This document shows, piece after piece, positions 9,553 through 18,359 of a stretch of DNA of 64,000 bases (positions within the stretch are counted from its first letter, which is position 1; every line of letters begins with the position of its first letter). The notes under the pieces are model-generated. The model was not told where the DNA came from. It worked only from the letters and a program-made list of their open reading frames with translations, and did no database searches. The stretch is taken from the NCBI RefSeq assembly GCF_905397285.1, contig NZ_CAJPUX010000001.1, forward strand, positions 744,001 through 808,000, given 5' to 3'. A program made the translations under genes and the position numbers. Source of the stretch: Cupriavidus plantarum (GTDB lineage: Bacteria; Pseudomonadota; Gammaproteobacteria; Burkholderiales; Burkholderiaceae).

Positions 9553-10560
9553 TCAGCCAAGGACGTTCGCGTAGACATGCTGTGCCAGACGTTTGGTATC
9601 GGTCGTTTTCTTCAGCACGCCAATCCGCTGGAAATCCTGCGCGAAGAACGCGATCTCTTCCTGCAGGTCGGTACCCGTGGGATGGTGCGTATAGGTCAGC
9701 GTCGAGTACAGCTTGCGCAGATCGCTCGGATCGATCTTCGGCGAATACTTCGCGAAGATCTTGGCCGCTTCGTTCGGATTCTCGTTGACGAAGTCCGTCG
9801 CCTGCACGATCGACCGCGCGAGCGCCGCTGCCGCGGGACGGTCATTGCGCACGAGTTCCCCGCGCGCGCCGATCACGCAGCACACCTTGCGCGCGTATTC
9901 GCCGGTGAGGTTGGTGGCGAGCTCGACGTATGCGCCGTTCGTGCGCTTCTCGAGCAGATACAGGTTCGGATCGCCATCCGCGATCGCCTGGATCTCGCCC
10001 TTGTCCACGGCCACGCCGAGCAGGTCAGCCGGGTACTGGCGCCATGTGATATCGCGATCGGGATCGATGCCGTTCTTCGCCAGCAGGATCGTGAAGAAGT
10101 GCTTGCCCGGCGCGGCGAGGTCGCTCACGCCGACAGTCTTGCCCTTCAGCGCCTGGAGGTTCGTCACCCCGGCGGCCTTCGCGCCGACCAGCCGCACGCA
10201 ACCGCCGTGGGAGCTGCCGATGATCTTCACGTCGAAGCCGGCTTCCAGCGGCTTGAGCCAGCGGTGGATCATGCCGACCGCGGCATCGGCCTTGCCCGTC
10301 GCGATCGACTCCAGCAGCTGGTCCGTCGAACCGCTGTAGTTGATCAGGTCCACCTGCAGACCGTTCTTCTCGAAGAAGCCCCGCTCCTGCGCCGCCACGA
10401 TGGGCGTGAGGCAGAACGAGTTCTGGTTCCACGCGAACGTCAGCTTGCGCGGCGCGGACCAGGCCTTGCGGCCCAGGATCAATGCGGGTGCCGCGATGGC
10501 GGCGGCGCCGGCGGCGCGCAGCACACGACGGCGCCCATCGGCAGGATGGCTCTGGCTCAT
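9553..10560 (-). CDS. ABC transporter substrate-binding protein, sulfonate/nitrate type (SsuA-like)
   Basis: The 335-residue product begins with a twin-Arg style signal (RRRVLRAAGAAAIAAPALILG, cleavage probably near AWSA) followed by an NMT1/THI5-like periplasmic-binding fold. Conserved stretches such as LLESIATGKADAAVGM and ALKGKTVGVSDLAAPGKHF are typical of aliphatic sulfonate/nitrate binding proteins. The ligand cannot be assigned. It is the third gene of a unit that starts with an SsuD-like monooxygenase, which favours an organosulfur ligand. Confidence 0.85.
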   Translation of the reverse strand: MSQSHPADGRRRVLRAAGAAAIAAPALILGRKAWSAPRKLTFAWNQNSFCLTPIVAAQERGFFEKNGLQVDLINYSGSTDQLLESIATGKADAAVGMIHRWLKPLEAGFDVKIIGSSHGGCVRLVGAKAAGVTNLQALKGKTVGVSDLAAPGKHFFTILLAKNGIDPDRDITWRQYPADLLGVAVDKGEIQAIADGDPNLYLLEKRTNGAYVELATNLTGEYARKVCCVIGARGELVRNDRPAAAALARSIVQATDFVNENPNEAAKIFAKYSPKIDPSDLRKLYSTLTYTHHPTGTDLQEEIAFFAQDFQRIGVLKKTTDTKRLAQHVYANVLG

Positions 10561-10611
10561 GATTTCACTCCCCGTGATGGAATTGTTGGTGTCGATAGTC
10601 GGTCGAGCAGA

Positions 10612-11451
10612 TCAGTCGAGCAGATCGGGCTCCGCGGCGACCAGTCCCGCGTACAGGCTCTCGAATGCATGCAACGACCCCTCGTTGCCTCCGACCTGTC
10701 CATGCGTATGCCGCGCGGTGGCCTCGTCGATCGGCTGCGGTGTCCCCGCGGCCTCGGCGAGCAGTTGCGTATGCGCGGCGTTCTCGAGCGCGATGTACCA
10801 CCATGCGGTCGCCTCGACCGTCGGGCCCGCGGTGAGGATGCCGTGGTTCTTGAGGATCGCGCCCTTGTAGGTCTTGCCGTCGCCCTTGTCCAGCGCGCGC
10901 GCGATGCGGTTGCCCTCGGTGTCGTCCACGACCATGCCGTGGAATTCGTCGTAGAGCGCGTGATCCTCGAAGAACGAGCAGGAGTCCTGCGTCAATGGGT
11001 CGAGCTTTCGGCCGAGCGTGGACCACGCCTTGCCATACGTCGAGTGCGTATGCGCGGCGGCCACGACATGCGGATGCGCCTCGTGGATCGCGGCATGGAT
11101 GGCGAACGCGGCCTTGTTGAGCGGGCGATCGCCGATGACGGTCTCTCCGCGCGCATTCACAAGCAGGAGGTCCGAGACGCGGATGCGCGAGAAATGCAGT
11201 CCGAGCGGATTGACCCAGAAATGGTCCGTCAGCTCGGGATCGCGCGCGGTGATATGACCGGCGAGGCCGAGGTCGAAACCATGGCGCGCGAAGATGCGGA
11301 ATGCGCCGGCGAGCCGCTCCTGACGGTGGCGGCGCTCCGCCTCCACGGTCGGGCGCGGGGGCACGGGGTCGAAGAAGAACTTCTGCTTCGGTTCGGCGTT
11401 GAAGCGCGCGGAGAAAGGCTCACCACGCTGGATGGGAAGGACGGCGCTCAT
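10612..11451 (-). CDS. Class II aldolase/adducin family protein
   Basis: This 279-residue protein belongs to the class II aldolase/adducin fold, which uses a divalent metal held by histidines; the AAAHTHSTYGKAW stretch carries the HxH pair and ILKNHGILTAG the third conserved His. The start at 11451 lies 2 nt past the stop of the monooxygenase gene. Related proteins occur beside SsuD-like genes in other beta-proteobacteria, but the reaction here is unknown; it could process the aldehyde or hydroxy-acid product of desulfonation. A 12-bp duplication (10602-10613 and 10615-10626) spans its stop codon. Confidence 0.8.
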   Translation of the reverse strand: MSAVLPIQRGEPFSARFNAEPKQKFFFDPVPPRPTVEAERRHRQERLAGAFRIFARHGFDLGLAGHITARDPELTDHFWVNPLGLHFSRIRVSDLLLVNARGETVIGDRPLNKAAFAIHAAIHEAHPHVVAAAHTHSTYGKAWSTLGRKLDPLTQDSCSFFEDHALYDEFHGMVVDDTEGNRIARALDKGDGKTYKGAILKNHGILTAGPTVEATAWWYIALENAAHTQLLAEAAGTPQPIDEATARHTHGQVGGNEGSLHAFESLYAGLVAAEPDLLD

Positions 11452-11453
11452 GA

Positions 11454-12557
11454 TCAGGCCGCCTTCTGCGCGCGATCCGCCTCGCGCTGCGCGACGAGTT
11501 CGCGCACACGCGGAATGAGCTCGCGGCCATAGTCGACCACGTCCTCGAGCGGATCGAACCCGCGGATCAGGAACGTGGTCACGCCAAGGTCGTAGTAGGC
11601 AAGCAGCGCCTGCGCGACCTGCTCGGGCGTGCCGACCAGACCCGTCGAGTTCGAACGTCCGCCGGTCTCGCGGGCGATCGCGGTCCAGAGGCACTGATCG
11701 ACGCGATCGCCGCGCTCCGCCGCGGCAAGCAGGCGGCGCGCGCCTTCGCTCTGCTGCGGGCCGCCTCGGCTATAACCGGCCTGCACACGCAGCGCACGCG
11801 TGCGTTCGAGGATGTTCTCCGCGCGCGCCCAGGCTTTGGCTTCGGTGTCCGCCAGCACGGGCCGGAACGAGATCGAGAACTGCACGTCGCGGCCATGGGT
11901 GGCGGCCTCCGCGCGCACGCGCGTGGTGAGTTCGCGCACCTGGTCCAGCGATTCCCCCCACAGCGCGTAGACATCCGCGTGCTTGCCCGCGACCGGAATC
12001 GCGGCATCCGACGCGCCACCGAAGAAGATCGGCACGTGCGGCTTCTGCGCGGGCTTGACCTCGGAGAAGCCGTTGCGGAAGCGGTAATAGGTCCCTTCGT
12101 GGTCGAACGGCCTGGACTCGGTCCAGATGCGGCGCAGGATGCCAAGGTACTCGTCCGTGCGCGCGTAGCGTTCGTCGTGGTTCAGGTAATCTCCGTCGCG
12201 TTGCTGTTCGTCGTCGGAACCGCCCGAGATGAAGTGGACGCCGAGGCGGCCGCCGCTGAACTGATCGAGTGTCGCGATCTGGCGCGCGGCCAGCGTCGGC
12301 GATGTGAAGCCCGGACAATGCGCGAGCATGAAGTGCACGCGCTCGGTCTGCGTGGCCGCATACGAGATGGTGAGCGTGGCGGAGGGACCCGTGGAATGAT
12401 GCGGCACGAGAATGCGGTCGAAGCCGGCCTGCTCATGGGCCTGCGCGAAGGCGCGCACGTAGTCGCGATCGACGACGGGGCCATCCGGATTGGGCGGATG
12501 GATCTCCGACGTCTTCTGACTCTGAATCATGCCGATAAAGTTGACACCCACGGTCAT
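11454..12557 (-). CDS. LLM-class flavin-dependent monooxygenase (SsuD-like)
   Basis: The 367-residue protein is a bacterial luciferase-like TIM barrel close to the alkanesulfonate monooxygenases, with the characteristic segments HPPNPDGPVVDRDY, RVHFMLAHCPGF and GVHFISGGSDDEQQRDGDYL. Such enzymes use reduced FMN and oxygen to cleave C-S bonds or oxidise related organosulfur compounds; the flavin reductase partner is not in the window. It opens the minus-strand block, and its promoter region (12558-12773) carries two copies of the GCATAAGC-type element shared with the divergent SfnB-like gene. Confidence 0.88.
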   Translation of the reverse strand: MTVGVNFIGMIQSQKTSEIHPPNPDGPVVDRDYVRAFAQAHEQAGFDRILVPHHSTGPSATLTISYAATQTERVHFMLAHCPGFTSPTLAARQIATLDQFSGGRLGVHFISGGSDDEQQRDGDYLNHDERYARTDEYLGILRRIWTESRPFDHEGTYYRFRNGFSEVKPAQKPHVPIFFGGASDAAIPVAGKHADVYALWGESLDQVRELTTRVRAEAATHGRDVQFSISFRPVLADTEAKAWARAENILERTRALRVQAGYSRGGPQQSEGARRLLAAAERGDRVDQCLWTAIARETGGRSNSTGLVGTPEQVAQALLAYYDLGVTTFLIRGFDPLEDVVDYGRELIPRVRELVAQREADRAQKAA

Positions 12558-12636
12558 CTGTCTCTCCTGAGGGGAATGCGGACTGACCGAAAACGTACGT
12601 CATGGCGCGGCGCGGCAGAAGGAAGAAAAATGCGCG

Positions 12637-12695
12637 TGCTTATGTGCGAAACCTGCGCATGCATATGAATGCGCGCCGCGCATGCTTATGCGAAC
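12637..12695. promoter_or_regulatory. Divergent sulfur-gene promoter region with two GCATAAGC-type elements
   Basis: Two elements, TTCGCACATAAGCA (minus strand, 12637-12650) and GTTCGCATAAGCA (minus strand, 12683-12695), lie between the SsuD-like gene and the divergent SfnB-like gene, with a partly palindromic GCATGCATATGAATGC stretch between them. Their position would allow one regulator to control both directions. Regulator identity is inferred only from the neighbouring genes. Confidence 0.45.
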
Positions 12696-12773
12696 TTCGT
12701 CGTTAGGCCGGCGGGGCCCGCGCGATACGCTGTGACGTTTCACGCTAGCCGCCCGGGCCACGGGCCTCATCGC

Positions 12774-14027
12774 ATGTCCACCGTTCTCCTGCGTGCCGAT
12801 GCCTTCGCGGGTGCACCTTTCTCCAGCGCGCCGCTCTCCGGCACAGCCATCGCCGAGGACCGGCTGGCGGCCATCACCGCGCGCCTGGCCGCCAACGCCG
12901 CGACACACGACGCCAGTGGGGCGTTCCCGCACGACAACTTCGCGCTGCTGCATGCGGAGGGCCTCATCGCGCAGGTGGTGCCGCGCGAGCACGGCGGCGG
13001 CGGCGCGAGCCTGTCCGAGGCGCGTCGCATCGTGGCGGCCGTGGCGCGCGGCGATGCCGCCACGGCACTCGTGCTGACGATGACCTACCTGCAGCACAGG
13101 GCGATCGGCCGCCGCGATGCGCATTGGCCCGACCCGGTGCGCCGCGAGGTCTTCGCCACCGCGGTGGAGCACGGTGCGCTGATCAACGCGCTGCGCGTCG
13201 AACCCCAGCTGGGCTCGCCCGCGCGCGGCGGTCTGCCCGCCACCATCGCGCGCCGCGTGGAGGATGGCTGGCGCGTGAGCGGCCACAAGCTCTACACGAC
13301 CGGCATCCCCGCGCTGCGGTGGCTGTCGGTGTGGGCCCGTACCGACGAGCCGGAGCCGCGCGTCGGCATCTTCCTCGTGCCCGGGCCCGCCGCGGGCCTG
13401 GAGAACATTCGCGGCAACATCACGATCGTCGAAAGCTGGAACCATCTCGGCCTGCGCGCCTCGGGCAGCCACGAGGCCGTGATCGACGACGTATGGATTC
13501 CCGCGGCGCACGCGGTCGATGTGCGCGCGCCGGCGGCGTGGGCGCCGGCCGGCGCCAGTCAGGCCGATATCGACGCCAACGCCGATCAGCAGGCGTGGAT
13601 GATCGTGCTGCTGGGCAGCCTCTACGATGCGGTCGCGCGGGCGGGCTTCGACTGGCTGCGCGGCTTTCTGCGCGCCCGCGCGCCCGGCAGTCTCGGCGCG
13701 CCGCTGGCATCGCTGCCGCGCGTGCAGGAACATGCGGGCGAAATCGCCGCGCTGCTGCGCACCAACGCGGTGCTGCTCGACGCGGCCGCCGCGGACGCCG
13801 ATCGGGGCGCGCCCGGCACGGCGCAGGACAGCGGCCTGTTGAAATTCACCGTCACGGGCAACGCGATCCGCGCGCTGGAACTCGCGCTCCAGTTGTCCGG
13901 CAATCACGGCCTCAGCCGCAACAATCCGCTCGAACGTCACTATCGCGACGTGCTCTGCAGCCGCATCCACACGCCGCAGAACGATTCGATCCTCGTCGCG
14001 GCCGGCCGCGAGGCGCTGGAGGCTTGA
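12774..14027 (+). CDS. SfnB-like acyl-CoA dehydrogenase-family oxidoreductase (sulfur acquisition)
   Basis: The 417-residue product has the acyl-CoA dehydrogenase fold: an N-terminal helical domain, a middle beta domain (residues ~130-240, with GWRVSGHKLYTTG) and a C-terminal helical domain (LSGNHGLSRNNPLERHYRDV). It most resembles the SfnB/DszC-like flavin oxidoreductases involved in organosulfur use rather than fatty-acid dehydrogenases. The start at 12774 (MSTVLLRADAF) is preferred over 12669 because the upstream residues are low-complexity and would overlap the promoter elements. It is divergent from the SsuD-like gene. Confidence 0.8.
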   Translation: MSTVLLRADAFAGAPFSSAPLSGTAIAEDRLAAITARLAANAATHDASGAFPHDNFALLHAEGLIAQVVPREHGGGGASLSEARRIVAAVARGDAATALVLTMTYLQHRAIGRRDAHWPDPVRREVFATAVEHGALINALRVEPQLGSPARGGLPATIARRVEDGWRVSGHKLYTTGIPALRWLSVWARTDEPEPRVGIFLVPGPAAGLENIRGNITIVESWNHLGLRASGSHEAVIDDVWIPAAHAVDVRAPAAWAPAGASQADIDANADQQAWMIVLLGSLYDAVARAGFDWLRGFLRARAPGSLGAPLASLPRVQEHAGEIAALLRTNAVLLDAAAADADRGAPGTAQDSGLLKFTVTGNAIRALELALQLSGNHGLSRNNPLERHYRDVLCSRIHTPQNDSILVAAGREALEA

Positions 14028-14031
14028 ATAT

Positions 14032-14074
14032 GGGACGAAGGGACGATGGGATGATGGGACGATGGAACGACGGG
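14032..14074. repeat. Degenerate GGGACGATG tandem repeats
   Basis: Four to five imperfect 10-12 bp units (GGGACGATGG-like) follow the SfnB-like stop codon. They occupy the gap before the cysteine dioxygenase-like gene. No function is evident. Confidence 0.5.
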
Positions 14075-14157
14075 GCATCGTGCCGATGCAGCCCCACCCG
14101 GCCGGCACGTTTTCGGATACTGTGGCGGGTAACATACCAATCACGCATGGAGACGAC

Positions 14158-14781
14158 ATGTCCGACCCCGCCATTCCCGTGACGCGCTCGCTCGCGCCGC
14201 TGCGCGAGTTCATCACCGACCTCACGCGCCTGCTCGACCAGCATCCCGACGAGCCCCGCATCCTCGAGCAGGGCGGGCAATTGCTGGCCACGCTGGTGGC
14301 GCGCGACGACTGGCTGCCCGACGCCTTCGCGCAGCCGCATCCCGAGTACTACCAGCAGATGCTGCTGCACTGCGATTCCGCGGAGCGGTTCTCCATCGTC
14401 AGCTTCGTGTGGGGGCCGGGCCAGCGTACGCCGATCCACGACCACACCGTCTGGGGCCTGATCGGCATGCTGCGCGGCGCCGAGTACTCGCAGCCCTATG
14501 CGCTCGACGCGGAGGGCCGGCCACGCCCGCATGGGGAGGCCATCCGTCTGGAGCCCGGCCACGTCGAGGCCGTGTCGCCGCGTGTGGGCGACATCCACCG
14601 CGTGCACAACGCGTTCCAGGACCGCGTCTCTATCAGCATTCATGTGTACGGCGCCAACATCGGCGCGGTACGCCGACACGTCTACACGGAGGAGGGCGAG
14701 ACGAAGTCGTTCATCTCCGGCTATTCCAATCCTTTCCTGCCTAACCCGTGGGACCGTTCGAAGGACCCGATCGCGTCATGA
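14158..14781 (+). CDS. Cysteine dioxygenase-type cupin thiol dioxygenase
   Basis: The 207-residue protein is a type I cysteine dioxygenase-family cupin. Iron ligands are visible as H94 and H96 in PIHDHTVWG, with a third His in GDIHRVHN (147 or 150). Family members oxidise cysteine or 3-mercaptopropionate to a sulfinate with O2. The following rhodanese gene starts in an ATGA overlap, so the two products are probably made together and handle thiol sulfur. Which thiol is used cannot be told from the sequence. Confidence 0.85.
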   Translation: MSDPAIPVTRSLAPLREFITDLTRLLDQHPDEPRILEQGGQLLATLVARDDWLPDAFAQPHPEYYQQMLLHCDSAERFSIVSFVWGPGQRTPIHDHTVWGLIGMLRGAEYSQPYALDAEGRPRPHGEAIRLEPGHVEAVSPRVGDIHRVHNAFQDRVSISIHVYGANIGAVRRHVYTEEGETKSFISGYSNPFLPNPWDRSKDPIAS

Positions 14782-16394
14782 CCGCCGCTACCCCCGCCAT
14801 CGCCACCACATCTCCCGCCGCCGTTCGCCAAGCCCTGCTCGAGGGCGCCGAGATCGCGCTGCTCGACGTGCGCGAGGAAGATCCGTACGCGCAATCGCAT
14901 CCGCTGTGGGCGTCGAATTTCCCGCTGTCGAAGCTCGAACTGCAGGCGTGGTCGCGCATTCCGCGCCGCGACACGCGCATCGTCGTCTATGGCGTGCATG
15001 GCGATGAAGACCTGGCGCCGCGCGCGGTGGCCGTTCTGCGTTCGCTCGGCTATACGGACGTGACCGCGCTCGAAGGCGGTCTCGATGGCTGGATCGCGGG
15101 CGGTGGCGAGACCTTCCGCGACGTCAACGTGCCGAGCAAGTCGTTCGGCGAACTGGTCGAATCGAAGCGCCATACGCCATCGCTGTCCGCGCCCGAGGTC
15201 CAGGCGCTGATCGATGCGAAGGCGGACGTCGTCATCGTCGATGCGCGCCGCTTCGATGAATACCAGACCATGAGCATCCCCACGGCGACGAGCGTGCCGG
15301 GCGCTGAGCTGGTGTTGCGCGCGCGCGAGCTCGCGCCGAATCCGGCGACGCGCATCATCGTCAATTGCGCGGGGCGCACGCGGAGCATCATCGGCACGCA
15401 GTCGCTGATCAACGCGGGCGTGCCGAATCCCGTTGCGGCATTGCGCAACGGCACGATCGGCTGGACGCTGGCCGGCCAGTCGCTCGATCACGGTGCGAGC
15501 CGCCGCGCACCCGCGGTCGTCGACGCGGCGCGCCGGGACGCCGCCCGCGCGGGGGCTCGCGAGATCGCCACGCGCGCGGGCGTGCAACGCCTTGCCCACG
15601 ATGCCTTGCATACGCTCGAAGCGCCGGGGCGCACCGTATATCGATTCGACGTGCGCACGCCCGAGGAATTCGCGGATGGCCATCTGCCGGGCTTCGTCAA
15701 CGCGCCGGGCGGCCAGCTCGTGCAGGAGACCGATCACAGCGCGCCCGTGCGCGGCGCGCGTATCGTGCTGGCCGACGACGATGGCGTGCGCGCGGACATG
15801 ACCGCGTCATGGCTCGCGCAGATGGGGTGGGACGTGACGGTGGTCGAACCCACCGATGACGGCGCGCGCAGCGAGCGTGGCGCGACGAAGGTCCCCGCGC
15901 CGGAGGCCGCGCCAACCGACACCATCCGCCCGGCCACGCTGGCGACGTGGATCGATGCCGGCGACACCGCCGTGCTCGACGTCACGGCCAGCGCGAACTA
16001 CGTGCGCCAGCACATTCCCGGCGCATGGTTCGCGATCCGCGCGCAACTCGCGGATGCGCTGAAGACGATTCCAAAGGCGCGCCGCTACGTCCTCACCTGC
16101 GGCACGAGCCAGCTCGCGCGCTTCGCGGCCGTCGATCTGCGGGCCTTGCTCGCGGCGCAGGGCAGCGACGCCACGGTGCATGTGCTGGAAGGGGGCACGA
16201 GCGCGTGGATCGCGGCGGGGCTCGCCGTGGAGCAGGGCGAAACGCGCCTGTCGGTGCCGCGCACCGATCGCTATCGCCGTCCGTATGAAGGCACCGACAA
16301 TGCCGCTGCCGCGATGCAGGCCTATCTCGACTGGGAGTTCGGCCTGATCGCGCAACTCGATCGCGACGGCACCCACGCCTTCCGGGTGGTGTAA
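14778..16394 (+). CDS. Multidomain rhodanese-like sulfurtransferase
   Basis: The 538-residue protein appears to consist of four rhodanese-like modules (about 5-125, 130-250, 270-380, 385-500). Only two carry a Cys at the expected active-site loop: Cys197 (IVNCAGRTRS) and Cys441 (VLTCGTSQLARF); the first (VVYGVHGDED) and third (VLADDDGVRAD) loops lack it. Active modules transfer sulfane sulfur through a Cys persulfide; inactive modules are usually structural or regulatory. It overlaps the dioxygenase gene by 4 nt. The sulfur donor is unknown. Confidence 0.85.
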   Translation: MTAATPAIATTSPAAVRQALLEGAEIALLDVREEDPYAQSHPLWASNFPLSKLELQAWSRIPRRDTRIVVYGVHGDEDLAPRAVAVLRSLGYTDVTALEGGLDGWIAGGGETFRDVNVPSKSFGELVESKRHTPSLSAPEVQALIDAKADVVIVDARRFDEYQTMSIPTATSVPGAELVLRARELAPNPATRIIVNCAGRTRSIIGTQSLINAGVPNPVAALRNGTIGWTLAGQSLDHGASRRAPAVVDAARRDAARAGAREIATRAGVQRLAHDALHTLEAPGRTVYRFDVRTPEEFADGHLPGFVNAPGGQLVQETDHSAPVRGARIVLADDDGVRADMTASWLAQMGWDVTVVEPTDDGARSERGATKVPAPEAAPTDTIRPATLATWIDAGDTAVLDVTASANYVRQHIPGAWFAIRAQLADALKTIPKARRYVLTCGTSQLARFAAVDLRALLAAQGSDATVHVLEGGTSAWIAAGLAVEQGETRLSVPRTDRYRRPYEGTDNAAAAMQAYLDWEFGLIAQLDRDGTHAFRVV

Positions 16395-16412
16395 GGCCTC
16401 CGGTATGGCAGG

Positions 16413-17402
16413 TCAGGCAGGCAGCGCGAAGGTCGTGTCGAAGGTCTGGCGCACGTCCAGGCGCTGCTTGAGCAGGCCGGTCTTGAGGTAGAAGTCGGCC
16501 GTCGACTGCTGCGTGGCGATGAGGGCGGCGTCGATTGGCCGCCATTGGGTATTGCGCCGCTCGAACTGCAGCCGCGCGGCTTCCGGCGCGATACCGATGA
16601 TGCGCGCCAGCGAGGCCGAGTACTCGGGCACATGCTGATACGACCATCGCTGCGCGCGGACCACGCGCTGCAAAAAGTCCTGCAGGGCCGCGCGCTTCGT
16701 CGCAAGCGCGCTTTCCGTCGCCGCGAGGAAGCTCAGCCCTGACGACAAGCCGCGTCCGCTCACCAGCACGCGTGCGTGGCCGCTGGTCTCCGCCATCGCT
16801 GTATAGGGCTCCCATGTCGCCCATGCGTCGACCGATCCATTGGTCAGCGCGAGCTTGGTATCGGCGGGCGGGAGGAAACGAATGTTCGCATCGTTCGGCC
16901 CCAGCCCGGCCGACTCGAGCGCCTTGAGCGCGACGTAATGGCCGATGGATCCGCGGTTGGTGCCGATGGTCTTGCCCTTGAGGTCGGCCGCCGTCTTCAG
17001 CGGCGAATCGGGGCGTACGAGCACGGCGGTGCCATAGGGGTCCGAGCGGTTCGCGCCGATCAGCTTGATGCGCGTGCCGGCGGCCAGCGCGAAGATTGCC
17101 GGGGCGTCGCCGATGGGCCCGCTATCGACCGCGCCCGCGTTGAGCGCTTCGGCGAGCGGTGCCGCCGCCGGGAACTCGGTCCACTGAATATCGTAGGGGA
17201 CGCCCTCGAGCGCGTTGGCGGCTTCGAGCAGCGCGCGGAATCCGCCTTTCTGGTCGCCGGCCTTCAGCACCACGCGGCCCTGCGCGAAAGCACCACTGCC
17301 CGCATAGAGCATGGCCAGCGAAGCGGCGCCTTGCCGCAGGAATTGTCGTCGGGGATTGCGCACGTCGCTCACGATTCGGTCTCGGGGTTGGCAAACTGCC
17401 AA
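16413..17402 (-). CDS. Sulfonate-type ABC transporter substrate-binding protein (SsuA-like, orphan)
   Basis: The 329-residue product has a twin-Arg-like signal (RRQFLRQGAASLAMLYAGSGAFA) and the sulfonate-binding fold (LKGKTIGTNRGSIGHYVALKAL, VDAWATWEPYTA). No permease or ATPase gene is adjacent, so it may feed the importer at 7590-9538 or one elsewhere. The ATG at 17402 is the longest start; a GTG at 17372 (SDVRNPRRQF) would place the signal nearer the N-terminus and is a real alternative. It is convergent with the rhodanese gene and has a GCATAAGC element 44-56 nt upstream. Confidence 0.85.
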   Translation of the reverse strand: MAVCQPRDRIVSDVRNPRRQFLRQGAASLAMLYAGSGAFAQGRVVLKAGDQKGGFRALLEAANALEGVPYDIQWTEFPAAAPLAEALNAGAVDSGPIGDAPAIFALAAGTRIKLIGANRSDPYGTAVLVRPDSPLKTAADLKGKTIGTNRGSIGHYVALKALESAGLGPNDANIRFLPPADTKLALTNGSVDAWATWEPYTAMAETSGHARVLVSGRGLSSGLSFLAATESALATKRAALQDFLQRVVRAQRWSYQHVPEYSASLARIIGIAPEAARLQFERRNTQWRPIDAALIATQQSTADFYLKTGLLKQRLDVRQTFDTTFALPA

Positions 17403-17445
17403 CGTACCGTGCGTATCGCGCGGCGCGAACGAATAAAAGCGGGAA

Positions 17446-17458
17446 AGCTTATGCGAAG
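17446..17458 (-). promoter_or_regulatory. GCATAAGC-type element upstream of the orphan SsuA-like gene
   Basis: CTTCGCATAAGCT on the minus strand, 44-56 nt before the start codon. It is the same core as in the SsuD-like/SfnB-like divergent promoter, and the TTCGCATAAGC block is identical to the copy at 12683-12695. Confidence 0.45.
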
Positions 17459-17488
17459 GCGCTGCCGATCAGGACAGATCAGGGCAGA

Positions 17489-18265
17489 TCAGGGCGCCAC
17501 GGTGACTTGCACCTGCTTGAGCGCGCGGAACGGCTCCAGCTGCGCGCTGGAGGCGTCGCGATCGGTGACGAGGGTCCACGCGCGTTCCAGCGGCGTCCAG
17601 TGCTGCTGCCGCGCGCGGCCCAGCTTGGTCGAGTCGACGAGCACGAAGATGTCCGCGGCCTGCCGGATGATGCATTCCTTGAGGTACGCCTGTTCGGCCG
17701 TGGCCTCGCACAGGCCCACGCCGGCGACCACGCCGTCGGCCCCGAGAAACGCCTTGTCGACGCTGATGCGCGAGAGGGCGAGCTGCGCGAGCGGGCCGAA
17801 CGTGCCCATGCTCGAAGGGCGCACGTCCCCCCCGATCAGCGTGACGCGGATCTTAGGCAGGCCGGCGAGCGCATTCACCGCCAGCAGGTTTGTGGTGTAG
17901 ACGTGAAGGTCTTCGCGTGCGGCCAGCAGGCGGGCCAGCGCGGCGGCCGTGGTGCCGCTGTCGAGCAGTACCGCATCACCGTCGCGGACAAAGCTTGCAG
18001 CGGTGCGGGCAATCGCGTCCTTCTGGTCGCGTTGCAGCGCCTTGCGTTCTTCGAGCGGGGCTTCGGGTTCGTGGGAGCCGACGGTCGTGAGCGCCGCGGC
18101 GCCGCCGTAGGTCCGCACGATGCGGCCCTCGCGCGCAAGCGCGGTGAGGTCGCGGCGCACGGTGGCCTCGGACACGCCAAGTTCGGCGACGAGCTGCTCC
18201 ACGTTGGCGTCGACGCCAGAGAGCACGCGTTCGAGGATGGCACGTCGGCGGTCGGCGGCTTTCAT
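17489..18265 (-). CDS. DeoR/GlpR-family transcriptional regulator
   Basis: The 258-residue protein has an N-terminal DeoR helix-turn-helix (residues ~5-57, VEQLVAELGVSEATVRRDL) and a sugar-phosphate sensor domain (DGDAVLLDSGTTAAALARLL; FLGADGV). The start at 18265 gives the usual family length; the longer frame upstream crosses a hairpin. DeoR proteins normally repress catabolic operons and release DNA on binding a phosphorylated intermediate. The downstream position next to pdxA2/dtnK/permease suggests it controls four-carbon sugar-acid use. Confidence 0.88.
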   Translation of the reverse strand: MKAADRRRAILERVLSGVDANVEQLVAELGVSEATVRRDLTALAREGRIVRTYGGAAALTTVGSHEPEAPLEERKALQRDQKDAIARTAASFVRDGDAVLLDSGTTAAALARLLAAREDLHVYTTNLLAVNALAGLPKIRVTLIGGDVRPSSMGTFGPLAQLALSRISVDKAFLGADGVVAGVGLCEATAEQAYLKECIIRQAADIFVLVDSTKLGRARQQHWTPLERAWTLVTDRDASSAQLEPFRALKQVQVTVAP

Positions 18266-18318
18266 GGCGCGGGGCAGGAGTTCGGGAACGACCGCGATCT
18301 TACCAAGAAGGCAGGGAA

Positions 18319-18343
18319 GGTCCCTCTCCTTCGGAGAGGGACC
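18319..18343 (-). terminator. Perfect 11-bp hairpin between pdxA2 and the deoR-type gene
   Basis: GGTCCCTCTCC (18319-18329) pairs perfectly with GGAGAGGGACC (18333-18343) around a 3-nt loop. It lies just after the PdxA2 stop on the minus strand. The downstream sequence is pyrimidine-rich but has no clean T-run, so it may attenuate rather than fully terminate, or be an mRNA-stabilising stem. Confidence 0.5.
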
Positions 18344-18359
18344 CGTTGGTTGACGCCGA

